Shown: in pieces, positions 1-6,542 of the stretch
How positions within the stretch are numbered: position 1 is the stretch's first letter
How the letters are laid out: each line of letters starts with the position of its first letter
From: Acidobacteriaceae bacterium
GTDB taxonomy: Bacteria; Acidobacteriota; Terriglobia; Terriglobales; Acidobacteriaceae
Length of the DNA: 8,065 nucleotides
Reading direction: 5' to 3'
Assembly: GCA_003132825.1 (NCBI GenBank)
Contig: PKYX01000473.1
Coordinates: 15,903-23,967, forward strand
Position numbers and translations under genes: made by a program
Notes under the pieces: generated by a model
Told to the model about the DNA's origin: nothing
Database searches by the model: none
The model's input: the letters and a program-made list of their open reading frames with translations, nothing else

Positions 1-454
1 TCATGATGACTAGGTTTTCCAGGCCCGAGCGGACCGAGACTGTTCCTTGCTCGGTTCGCGTGACGGTTGTGGTCTGGCATTCTCCACTCGATTGCACAAA
101 GGTCGTAAGATGCAATTTGCCTCCGGCGTTGAGATGCTCCCACTTTTTTTGTGAAATGGAAACTTCCGCCCGCGAAACTTGGGGATTGCGGCGCCCCAAG
201 AACTCGGCCAGTTCCTGGGCAAATTCTTCCATGCATTCAGCTGCCGAATTCCGCGCAAGCGAATAGACAGTATTCTTCATCGTGTCGGTAGGCAGGATCT
301 TGCTGTTGTCTCCGTCCTCGAAACAGGACGCAAAGTCGCCCTCGAGCAAGACCTGAACGGTCCATTCGCGAAACTCGTGCCGGCTGGAATTTCGCTTCAC
401 CTGCACCAGGCGGACTCGCGACTTACCGTATCGATTTTCAGCCAAAGCGATCAT
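1..454 (-). CDS. pucL: Urate oxidase (uricase), N-terminal half, cut by window edge
   Basis: Cofactor-free urate oxidase converts urate, O2 and water to 5-hydroxyisourate and H2O2, presumably in the cytosol. About 151 residues are visible, half of the usual ~300; the frame is still open at base 1. The start ATG (454-452) is followed by the family signature NRYGKSRVRL (residues 7-16), whose Lys11 corresponds to the catalytic lysine. DGDNSKILPTDTMKNTVY (residues 47-64) contains the Thr56-Asp57 pair matching the catalytic threonine region of fungal uricase. No signal peptide is seen. There is no UraD domain ahead of it, unlike the Bacillus PucL fusion; that activity is encoded separately two genes upstream. 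It begins 5 bases after the HIU hydrolase stop, with a purine-rich GGGGAAG about 9 bases before the ATG lying in that gene's last codons, so it is very likely co-transcribed. The active-site residues of the C-terminal half cannot be checked here. Identification is firm; the symbol is borrowed from Bacillus. Confidence 0.95.
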   Translation of the reverse strand, partial: MIALAENRYGKSRVRLVQVKRNSSRHEFREWTVQVLLEGDFASCFEDGDNSKILPTDTMKNTVYSLARNSAAECMEEFAQELAEFLGRRNPQVSRAEVSISQKKWEHLNAGGKLHLTTFVQSSGECQTTTVTRTEQGTVSVRSGLENLVIM

Positions 455-459
455 GAGTC

Positions 460-804
460 TCAGCTTCCCCGGTACGTGGTATACCCATTCGCGCTCAACA
501 AAAGCGGTATATGGAAATGCTCTTCGCCGTTGCGCACCTGAAACGTGACTTCCACCAGGGGATACAGGCCCTCAGTCTTCTGGGAAGCGAAATACACTGC
601 CGTCTCGAAGGCCACGCGGTAGAGACCAGGTTCGAGGGCGTGGTCGGTCGCCATCAGTTGAGCGCAGCGCCCGTCCTGATCCGTGAGCGCGGAGGCCAGC
701 GGTCTCCACGCGCCCGAAGTCTCTCGCCGCTCCAAGCGCACGAGGACGTCTTTCACCGGCCTTCCGAGCGCAATATCGAGAACGTGCGTGGAAACGCCGC
801 TCAT
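460..804 (-). CDS. uraH: 5-hydroxyisourate hydrolase (transthyretin-like)
   Basis: Hydrolyses 5-hydroxyisourate, the unstable product of urate oxidase, to OHCU; members of this family form tetramers with a transthyretin fold. From the chosen start the protein has 114 residues, the normal family length. It opens with STHVLD (His7), has TDQDGR with Arg46, FHIP with His98, and ends in the diagnostic YRGS. These are the His/Arg/His catalytic residues and the C-terminal tetrapeptide that separate true hydrolases from transthyretin. I prefer the ATG at 804-802 because MSGVSTHVLD is the usual N-terminus and because it overlaps the upstream stop as ATGA. An in-frame ATG at 816 would add four residues (MDAA) and cannot be excluded. 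There is no N-terminal extension, so the enzyme should be cytosolic. It lies directly between OHCU decarboxylase and urate oxidase, the genes for the next and previous steps. Confidence 0.96.
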   Translation of the reverse strand: MSGVSTHVLDIALGRPVKDVLVRLERRETSGAWRPLASALTDQDGRCAQLMATDHALEPGLYRVAFETAVYFASQKTEGLYPLVEVTFQVRNGEEHFHIPLLLSANGYTTYRGS

Positions 805-1313
805 GGCTGCATCCACTTTCTCAAACGACCCTGCGTGATCTGACGCTGTTGCTCGGCAGCTTCCCGCAGCTCGGTGGTTTCGTCGTTGTTCAAACGGCGC
901 CTCAAAGCGGACAGAATTTCCTCGGCCGATTTTCCTGCAGCGGACACGATAAAGATACGCTTGAACCGCCGCTCGTACTCCCTATTTGCTTCCGCGAGCG
1001 CACTTTTCACCCGATCCTCGGAGGCACCCAGGTTCGCCTGCTCCTCCACCGACCATGCCGCCGATTGCGGCCGCGCCGCGAGCGGAGCTTTCAACTCACC
1101 GATCCGAGGATGGCTGTGAAAGGCCTCCCGCCAATCTGCGTCCGTGAGGCTGCGACACGTCTCATCTGAGGCCAGCAGTACGGATTTCTCCTCTGCGAAA
1201 GGCCTGCGGGCGGCCATTCCAAGCGCCCAGGTTTTCGAACCGCAACAAGAGAGTATCTCACTCGCTGCTTCCTCCAAAGGAATCCGGTTCCAACGTTCGA
1301 GCACTGGGTTCAT
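801..1313 (-). CDS. uraD: 2-oxo-4-hydroxy-4-carboxy-5-ureidoimidazoline (OHCU) decarboxylase
   Basis: Decarboxylates OHCU to (S)-allantoin, the last stereospecific step of urate breakdown. The protein has 170 residues, typical for the single-domain enzyme. HSHPRIGE (residues 66-73) carries the expected catalytic histidine (His68 by motif), and SVEEQANLG (88-96) carries the conserved Glu-Gln pair. FIVSAAGKSAEEIL (121-134), followed by a Leu/Arg-rich helix with LNND and ELREAAEQ, matches the family C-terminal part. The start ATG (1313-1311) overlaps the stop of the FAD subunit as ATGA and has GGAG five bases ahead of it. The reading frame stays open upstream as far as 1631, but that stretch runs inside the FAD-subunit gene and shows no family similarity. 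The 3' end overlaps the HIU hydrolase start. Its separate existence agrees with the urate oxidase downstream not being a fusion. Confidence 0.95.
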   Translation of the reverse strand: MNPVLERWNRIPLEEAASEILSCCGSKTWALGMAARRPFAEEKSVLLASDETCRSLTDADWREAFHSHPRIGELKAPLAARPQSAAWSVEEQANLGASEDRVKSALAEANREYERRFKRIFIVSAAGKSAEEILSALRRRLNNDETTELREAAEQQRQITQGRLRKWMQP

Positions 1314-2182
1314 ACCTTCTCCACACTCAGTTTGCCGAGAAATTCGGAAACCAGATTGGCCGCGATCGAAGCGCGATATCTGGCGGTGGACCGGATATCG
1401 TCGATCGGACGGATTTCCGCAGCTACCGTTCTCCGGGCCAACTGCGTAATCTCCGGCCCGATGCCCTTTCCCCGGATTGCTTGTTCGGTTTCGGCGAGTC
1501 GAAGCGGGATCGGGGCCACACTCCCCAAAGCGATTCGCACATCTTCGAGGATGCCGCCCGCGACTCGCGCCAACCCGGCCATCGATACTTTGGAGATTGC
1601 TTGTGCGTTCCGCGCACCCACTTTGCGCCAATAGGAAACGTACCCCAGAAAGTCTCTCCGCAGGCAGATGGCGCGGATCAGTTCATCCGGTGCGAGCCGG
1701 GTTTTCTTGTAGCCGAGATGAAACTCCGAGTAGGGGAGTCGGCGCTCGCCGCGCGCTGAGACCAGGATCAAATCCGCTTCGTATACCAGCAAAGCGGGCA
1801 AGGAATCGGCGGCCGGCGAGGCGTTGACAATATTTCCGCCCAGCGTCCCTCGGTTCTGATTGGCAATTCCGCCGGTCGCGCGAGCGGCGCTCGCGAGCAA
1901 GGGGAATTCCGCCGCCACCACCGGGTGCTCGCGTAGATCGGTGTAGGTGCATCCGGCGCCGATGCGAACCTCTTCCGGCGTGAAGTCCACTCGCCGCAAC
2001 TCAGGAAGATTCCAGATGCTCACTAGCTTTTGGGCCGGAAGCATGCCCGCCGCGAACCGCACCATGACGTCGGTTCCCCCGGCGATCGGGAGCCACCGAC
2101 CCGGCTCGTTGGCCAGAAGCGTCACCACCGATTGCAAACTGCCCGGCGCAATCAATTCAAAATTCGCTGGATCGGCCCTCAT
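1310..2182 (-). CDS. xdhB: Xanthine dehydrogenase, FAD-binding subunit
   Basis: Medium subunit of a molybdenum hydroxylase; passes electrons from the 2Fe-2S clusters through FAD to NAD+ or another acceptor. It has 290 residues, normal for this CO-dehydrogenase-type flavoprotein subunit. FAD-contact motifs are IAGGTDVM (33-40) near the N-terminus and QNRGTLGGNIVNASPAAD (109-126). The C-terminal domain has YWRKVGARNAQ (184-194) and the ARYRASIAANLVSEFL helix (267-282). No extra 4Fe-4S insert of the 4-hydroxybenzoyl-CoA reductase type is apparent. The start is the ATG at 2182-2180, overlapping the 2Fe-2S subunit stop as ATGA, with AGGGA six bases upstream. The frame remains open upstream to 2878, but that part crosses the neighbouring gene and lacks family features. 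The symbol follows E. coli usage (XdhA molybdenum, XdhB FAD, XdhC iron-sulfur); the Bacillus equivalent is PucC. The substrate is inferred from the neighbours. Confidence 0.93.
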   Translation of the reverse strand: MRADPANFELIAPGSLQSVVTLLANEPGRWLPIAGGTDVMVRFAAGMLPAQKLVSIWNLPELRRVDFTPEEVRIGAGCTYTDLREHPVVAAEFPLLASAARATGGIANQNRGTLGGNIVNASPAADSLPALLVYEADLILVSARGERRLPYSEFHLGYKKTRLAPDELIRAICLRRDFLGYVSYWRKVGARNAQAISKVSMAGLARVAGGILEDVRIALGSVAPIPLRLAETEQAIRGKGIGPEITQLARRTVAAEIRPIDDIRSTARYRASIAANLVSEFLGKLSVEKV

Positions 2183-2676
2183 GAAACGTCCCTGCGGCGC
2201 GCCGCTTCCGCTACTGCCTCGAAAATCTGAGCGTAGCCGGTGCAGCGGCAAAGGTTCCCCGCAAGCCCTTCGCGGATGTCTTCGAGCGTAGGATCTGGAT
2301 TCTTGCGCAGCAGATGGAAAGCGGCCAAAATCATGCCCGGCGTGCAAATACCGCATTGCGCGCCTCCGCACTCGAGAAAGGCCTTTTGCAGCCCGTGCAG
2401 CCTGGTCGGTTCGCCAAGGCCTTCGATGGTCGTAATCCTCGCGCCGCTCGCCTGCAGAACCGGTATCAAACAACTGTTGACCAAGGTCCCGTCCAGCAAT
2501 ACCGAGCAGGAGCCGCATTCGCCTTCGCCGCACCCCTCCTTCGTCCCCGTCAGTCCAAGTTCGCCCCGCAGCACGTCCAGCAATCGCTCCATGGGATAGG
2601 CACGTACCGTACTGACCAAGCCGTTCACGGTGAATGAAATCTCGCTTTTGGAACGACTCTCCCGCGCCTGGCTCAT
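2179..2676 (-). CDS. xdhC: Xanthine dehydrogenase, 2Fe-2S subunit
   Basis: Small electron-transfer subunit with two 2Fe-2S clusters, linking the molybdenum site to FAD. It has 165 residues, the usual length. The N-terminal plant-ferredoxin domain has CGEGECGSC and a later NSC, giving ligands Cys49, Cys54, Cys57 and Cys69. The C-terminal helical domain has QCGICTPG (Cys108, Cys111) and NLCRCTGY (Cys143, Cys145). All eight cluster cysteines are present. The first dozen residues are polar and precede the conserved ISFTVNG strand; there is no twin-arginine signal, so the complex is probably cytoplasmic. The ATG at 2676-2674 overlaps the molybdenum-subunit stop as ATGA, with AGGGG four bases before it. 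This is the E. coli-style structural xdhC (Bacillus pucE) and should not be confused with the XdhC maturation factor of Rhodobacter, which is not seen here. Confidence 0.95.
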   Translation of the reverse strand: MSQARESRSKSEISFTVNGLVSTVRAYPMERLLDVLRGELGLTGTKEGCGEGECGSCSVLLDGTLVNSCLIPVLQASGARITTIEGLGEPTRLHGLQKAFLECGGAQCGICTPGMILAAFHLLRKNPDPTLEDIREGLAGNLCRCTGYAQIFEAVAEAARRRDVS

Positions 2677-4931
2677 CGTGCCCCTGCCGGATGAAATTGC
2701 TCCCCAAGCGGGGCCGTGAGTTTGGCGAAGATATCTTCCGGAAGCAAAGGGATAGAATCGAATCGCACTCCGAGTGCGTCTTCGATGCCATTGAGGATCG
2801 CAGGTGCGGGCCCATCCATCGGCAACTCTCCAATCCCCTTCGCGCCGAAGGCGCCATGAACGTTGCCCGTCTCTTCAAAAAATACCCGAATCGAAGGCAG
2901 GTCGGCCGAGGTCGGCATGATGTAGTTCGTCATCTGGCCGTTCTGCATGCGCCCGTCTTTCCAAACTACTTTTTCATACAGTGCGTAACCGATCCCCTGG
3001 GCGACGCCGCCTACAATCTGCCCGGTCGCCAGAACGGGATGAAGAACTTTGCCCACTTCCTGAAGGGCCACGAAATCGTCGACCGTGGCCTGGTAGGTTG
3101 TCAGGTCGACTGAAACTTGCGCTACATAGACCGCCCAGGCAAAGGCCGCGTAGGCGTCCCCGCGATAGTTCTGATCGTCCCAATAAATATTGCCAGGCTC
3201 CTGATAGCGGGCGAGAGAGCGAAATCGTCCATGGGTGGCAACGTAATCCCGGCAGGCGTCGCGAAACTGTTCGGCCGAGTAGGCTTGGTCGAGCATCCCA
3301 TTCGCGATCAAAGTCTGTTTGATCCCGAGCGCCGCAGAATGGACCAACTTCCCCACGATCATCGCAGTACGCGATGCAACGGTGGGTCCGCTGTTCGGTA
3401 CTTCCAATGTGTCCGGCTGGCCAATCTCGATGTTGTCGTAGGGCAACCCCAGAGCCTCGGCCGCAATTTGACAGAGTATTGTCTTCGTTCCCTGGCCGAA
3501 TTCCGCGCTAGAGACCAGCACCCGCACATTCCCGTTGGCGATTCCCTCCACCCCGACCACCGAACTCAAGTATCGTTCCCCCGAGCCAGTGAAGCCCGCT
3601 CCGTGCAAGAACGCCGCAATGCCGATTCCCTTCTTGATGCCGGCTGACACATTTTCCTTTTTGAATTGGGCTTGCTTGGCGTGATAGCTGGAAAGCTCCA
3701 GTGCGCGGTCGAGAAGTTTGCCCAGATCAATTTCTTCGCCGATCACCTGCTCGGTGGTGGTGGTTTGTCCCACCTTCAAGAAATTCCGGCGTCGAATCTC
3801 ATGGGGCGAAAGGCCGACGACCTGCGCGATGCGGTCCATGTGCCGCTCCATGGCGAACAGACATTGCGGTGCTCCGAAGCCGCGAAACGCCCCGTGCGGC
3901 GGGGCATTGGTGGCGACTGCCTGGGCACGGATGCGAACGCTCGGCCAGTAGTACGGTCCGCCGGCGTGAATGGTCCCGCGCGACAGCACCACAGAAGAGA
4001 GGGTTGCGTAGGCTCCGCCGTCAATGGTGAAATCAATTTCCCCGCCCAATATTTTTCCGTCTTGGCTGACGGCAGTGCGGTGGCGGGTGCGCGATGGATG
4101 CCGCTTGGTCGTTGCCGCCATGTCTTCCATGCGATCGTAAATGATCTTGACGGGCCGGTTTGACTTCATGGCCAGAAGCGCCGCGTGCCCTGCGATCATC
4201 GAGGGGTACTCCTCCTTGCCGCCGAATGCCCCTCCGGTTTCCATCTGCACCACGCGAACCTTTTCCGCTGGCAAGCCGCATAGAGCCATCAGCGCCTTGT
4301 GCACATAGTAGGGGCACTGCAGCGAGCCCCACAGCGTAATTCCCTGCTCGGGATCAAAGGCTGCAATCACGCCGTTGTTTTCGATATAGAGCTGTTCCTG
4401 GGCTCCTGTCGTGTACTCCCCTTCGACGATGTGGGCGGCTCGCTCCCAAATGCCGTCGACCGAACCCTTCTCAATCAAGTACCTCTTGAAGATATTGTCC
4501 GCTCCCCAAATGATTTCGCGACCTCGCTCGCTGTCTGCGATAGTGAAGATTGCGGGGAGAGGCTCGTACTCGATCGAAACCGCCGCGACGGCTTTCGGAA
4601 GCAGATGTTTGTCCGAGTGGGCCAACAACAGAACCGGCTCTTCGGGATGATTGATCGCGCCATCGGCCAGGCAGGGTTGGTCGTCAAGAATCAGCGCGAT
4701 GCAGTTTTCCCCCGGGATGTCTTTCGCCGTAACGATCACAAATTCGTCCCAGTTGATTCCCGAACTGAAATTGACGCTTTTAATCTTGCCGCGCGGGATT
4801 TGGCTGCGAATGGTCGCGCCGTACAGCATTCCGGGCAGAGTCATGTCGTCGATGTAACGGGCCCGGCCCGTGATTTTGTCGCGGCCTTCCTTGCGCGGAA
4901 CCGAAACACCGACAATTCGGTTATCTTTCAC
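2673..4931 (-). CDS. xdhA: Xanthine dehydrogenase, molybdenum-cofactor-binding subunit
   Basis: Large catalytic subunit; hydroxylates hypoxanthine and xanthine, producing urate. It has 752 residues, as expected for a stand-alone large subunit. VPRKEGRDKITGRARYIDD (11-29) is the usual N-terminal motif. The residues expected around the cofactor are in place: Gln205 (SLQCPYY), Glu240 in GGAFGGKE, Arg350 in GAFRGFGAPQ, and Glu702 in GIGELPMDGPAP, the general base. The Glu240/Arg350 pair is the purine-recognition pair of known xanthine dehydrogenases, which supports a purine substrate over aldehydes, CO or nicotinate. The start is GTG (4931-4929): an in-frame TAG lies immediately before it, so no longer form is possible, and GAGG sits six bases upstream. 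It is preceded by a 131-base gap and followed by the 2Fe-2S subunit with an ATGA overlap. No signal peptide is seen. The order Mo, FeS, FAD differs from E. coli xdhABC (Mo, FAD, FeS). Confidence 0.95.
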   Translation of the reverse strand: MKDNRIVGVSVPRKEGRDKITGRARYIDDMTLPGMLYGATIRSQIPRGKIKSVNFSSGINWDEFVIVTAKDIPGENCIALILDDQPCLADGAINHPEEPVLLLAHSDKHLLPKAVAAVSIEYEPLPAIFTIADSERGREIIWGADNIFKRYLIEKGSVDGIWERAAHIVEGEYTTGAQEQLYIENNGVIAAFDPEQGITLWGSLQCPYYVHKALMALCGLPAEKVRVVQMETGGAFGGKEEYPSMIAGHAALLAMKSNRPVKIIYDRMEDMAATTKRHPSRTRHRTAVSQDGKILGGEIDFTIDGGAYATLSSVVLSRGTIHAGGPYYWPSVRIRAQAVATNAPPHGAFRGFGAPQCLFAMERHMDRIAQVVGLSPHEIRRRNFLKVGQTTTTEQVIGEEIDLGKLLDRALELSSYHAKQAQFKKENVSAGIKKGIGIAAFLHGAGFTGSGERYLSSVVGVEGIANGNVRVLVSSAEFGQGTKTILCQIAAEALGLPYDNIEIGQPDTLEVPNSGPTVASRTAMIVGKLVHSAALGIKQTLIANGMLDQAYSAEQFRDACRDYVATHGRFRSLARYQEPGNIYWDDQNYRGDAYAAFAWAVYVAQVSVDLTTYQATVDDFVALQEVGKVLHPVLATGQIVGGVAQGIGYALYEKVVWKDGRMQNGQMTNYIMPTSADLPSIRVFFEETGNVHGAFGAKGIGELPMDGPAPAILNGIEDALGVRFDSIPLLPEDIFAKLTAPLGEQFHPAGAR

Positions 4932-5062
4932 CTAATGCCTCGACTCCGGCTGCCAAGCGGTTGCCGCAGCAGCTTCTGCAAGCCTGTTCCCGTATTGTGA
5001 ACGAAAACGCATAAGAAACGAACATGGAAAAGACTGATCGGTTGAATTCCGTGTTCCGAGGG
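4932..5062 (-). other. Intergenic gap between allantoinase and xdhA
   Basis: This is the longest non-coding stretch in the window (131 bases). In the direction of transcription it has an AT-richer first half with T-rich runs, then a GC-rich half with a weak short hairpin (GCAG-AAG-CTGC), and ends at the GAGG before the xdhA GTG. I see no convincing -35/-10 pair, no GC-hairpin-plus-T-run terminator and no small ORF with a good ribosome site. It could hold an internal promoter for the xdhA-to-pucL block, but the sequence alone does not show one. Confidence 0.4.
4938..4941 (-). promoter_or_regulatory. Ribosome binding site (GAGG) for xdhA
   Basis: GAGG is separated by six bases from the GTG at 4931-4929. 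With the in-frame TAG touching that GTG, it fixes the xdhA start. Confidence 0.65.
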
Positions 5063-6478
5063 CTACGGCCGATATTCGCGCCCGATCGGCGGCCCCGGGA
5101 AATCGCCTTCTAGGAATACCGGGGTCCCTCTCAGGTAGGTCGCTTTGACCACGCCGCGCAGCTTCTCACCCAGATAGGGAGAAATCGGATGTCGGTAATG
5201 CAATTGCTCCTTGGTTACCACGAACTCCGCTTCCGGGTCGAATATCACCAAATCAGCATCGCAGCCGGCCGCAATCCGGCCCTTCTGGTCGTGGCACCCG
5301 GCCAGCGCCGCTGGCGCCGACCCCATCCAGCGGGCAATTTCAACCAGGGAGAACTGGCGTCGGCTGGCCTCGGTCCACAGGATGGACAAAGCGACAGAAA
5401 GGCTTGCAATGCCGCCCCATGCCGCCCTGAAGTCTCCTCGATCAAGCAGTTTCATGGCCGGCGGACAAGGCGAATGGTCGGTCGCGACAAGATCAATCAC
5501 TCCATCCCGCAAGCCCTGCCACAATGCATCGCAATTTTCACGGCTCCGGATTGGCGGTGCGCATTTGCACTGAGTAGCCCCACGCGGGATGGCCTCTGCG
5601 GCAAGATGCAGATAGTGCGGGCAAGTCTCCACACTGACCGGAAGCCCCTCCGAGCGGGCCGCACGCAGATCGACCAGCGCCTGGCTGGCGGAAAGATGCA
5701 CGATGTGCAGACGAAACCGGTACTCGCGGCACAGCGACAACAGCCAGCGAATCGCCAAAAGCTCTGCCTCCTCCGGCCGCGATTGCAAATAAGTCGAGTA
5801 CTCGGCCCAATCGCTGCCCGCTAACTGAGCCGTGGCAGCCTCCACGGGCCCGGCAAGTTCCGCGTGCACCAACAACGGCAAGCCAGTACGCGCAACGTGC
5901 GGAAGAGCAGCCCGCAACTGCTGCTCGTTGACCATGGTAAAGCCGTCGATGCCGGGATGAATCAGGAAGCACTTGAATCCCCGCGCACCCGCGGCCGCCA
6001 ACGCTTCAATCTCTTGTTGGTTGTGCGCGACAACCCCGCCCCAGGCTGCCCAATCCACCCGGCACTCGCCCCGCGCCGCCTCTCGCTTCGCCTCCAACGC
6101 CGCCACGTCAGTCGTGGCCGGCAAGCAGTTCAATGGCATGTCGACAAGGAAAGTGTAGCCGCCCGCCGCCGCGGCGCGCGTGGCGGTGTGAAATCCCTCC
6201 CATTCCGTTCGCCCCGGTTCGTTTATGTGCACGTGCGAATCGACGAGCCCCGGGAGAATCGCGACACTGCCAAAATCCCGGATCTCCGCGGCCGGGGGCA
6301 ACCGGGAGGGAGAAACAACGTCGCGGATTCTCCCCCCTTCAACCAGTACAGCTGCCGCCCGGATGCCAGCCGGAGTGACCACACGTTGGGAGAGGAACGC
6401 TCGCAAGCTGGCATTGTCGGACATCGCGCTGAAGAGTTTCTCCCGCTGAGAGCGCATCGTTGGACTCGCCTTTCCCAT
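5063..6478 (-). CDS. allB: Allantoinase
   Basis: Hydrolyses the hydantoin ring of (S)-allantoin to allantoate; a binuclear-metal amidohydrolase with a TIM-barrel fold. The longest form has 471 residues. Metal ligands are all visible: His82 and His84 (DSHVH), the carboxylated-lysine position Lys169 (GFKCFLIH), His205 (LLVHAE), His261 (HIVHLS) and Asp334 (ATDHSPCPP). Their spacing matches the E. coli AllB ligands (59, 61, 146, 186, 242, 315 as I recall them), with a constant offset of 23 and then 19. CAPPIRSRENCDALW and DHSPCPPAMK are allantoinase-like rather than dihydropyrimidinase- or dihydroorotase-like. The start is uncertain. ATG 6478 has GAGG five bases ahead, but alignment suggests the core begins near residue 24, so Met8 (6457) or Met19 (6424) are possible; neither has as good a ribosome site. 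It sits upstream of the xanthine dehydrogenase genes although it acts last in the pathway. The Bacillus counterpart is PucH. Confidence 0.95.
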   Translation of the reverse strand: MGKASPTMRSQREKLFSAMSDNASLRAFLSQRVVTPAGIRAAAVLVEGGRIRDVVSPSRLPPAAEIRDFGSVAILPGLVDSHVHINEPGRTEWEGFHTATRAAAAGGYTFLVDMPLNCLPATTDVAALEAKREAARGECRVDWAAWGGVVAHNQQEIEALAAAGARGFKCFLIHPGIDGFTMVNEQQLRAALPHVARTGLPLLVHAELAGPVEAATAQLAGSDWAEYSTYLQSRPEEAELLAIRWLLSLCREYRFRLHIVHLSASQALVDLRAARSEGLPVSVETCPHYLHLAAEAIPRGATQCKCAPPIRSRENCDALWQGLRDGVIDLVATDHSPCPPAMKLLDRGDFRAAWGGIASLSVALSILWTEASRRQFSLVEIARWMGSAPAALAGCHDQKGRIAAGCDADLVIFDPEAEFVVTKEQLHYRHPISPYLGEKLRGVVKATYLRGTPVFLEGDFPGPPIGREYRP

Positions 6479-6483
6479 GTCGG

Positions 6484-6487
6484 CCTC
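6484..6487 (-). promoter_or_regulatory. Ribosome binding site (GAGG) for the long form of allantoinase
   Basis: GAGG lies five bases before the ATG at 6478-6476. It is the best ribosome site near the gene and is the reason for choosing the longest start, although the N-terminal extension it creates is not conserved in the family. Confidence 0.5.
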
Positions 6488-6542
6488 GAAGAAACGATTG
6501 CGCCCGACGAAACGGAAAAGAACCGCTTATCCCTGGGGTTTG

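Noticed and set aside
10..258. Minus-strand 82-codon frame near the left end
   Set aside because: It is in a different frame from urate oxidase, which covers the same bases with clear family motifs.
1314..1631. N-terminal extension of OHCU decarboxylase (open frame up to 1631)
   Set aside because: It is a shadow of the FAD-subunit coding region; the ATG at 1313 gives the standard 170-residue enzyme and the ATGA overlap.
2183..2878. N-terminal extension of the FAD subunit (open frame up to 2878)
   Set aside because: This stretch lies inside the 2Fe-2S and molybdenum subunit genes in another frame, is Arg/Ser-rich and has no family similarity; the ATG at 2182 with a ribosome site gives the normal 290-residue protein.
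4299..5000. Plus-strand open frame of 233 codons
   Set aside because: Antisense to the molybdenum subunit; composition is that of a complementary shadow, with no recognisable domain.
4945..5000. Possible hairpin or terminator (GCAG-AAG-CTGC and flanks) between allantoinase and xdhA
   Set aside because: The stem is only four base pairs and is not followed by a T-run in the direction of transcription.
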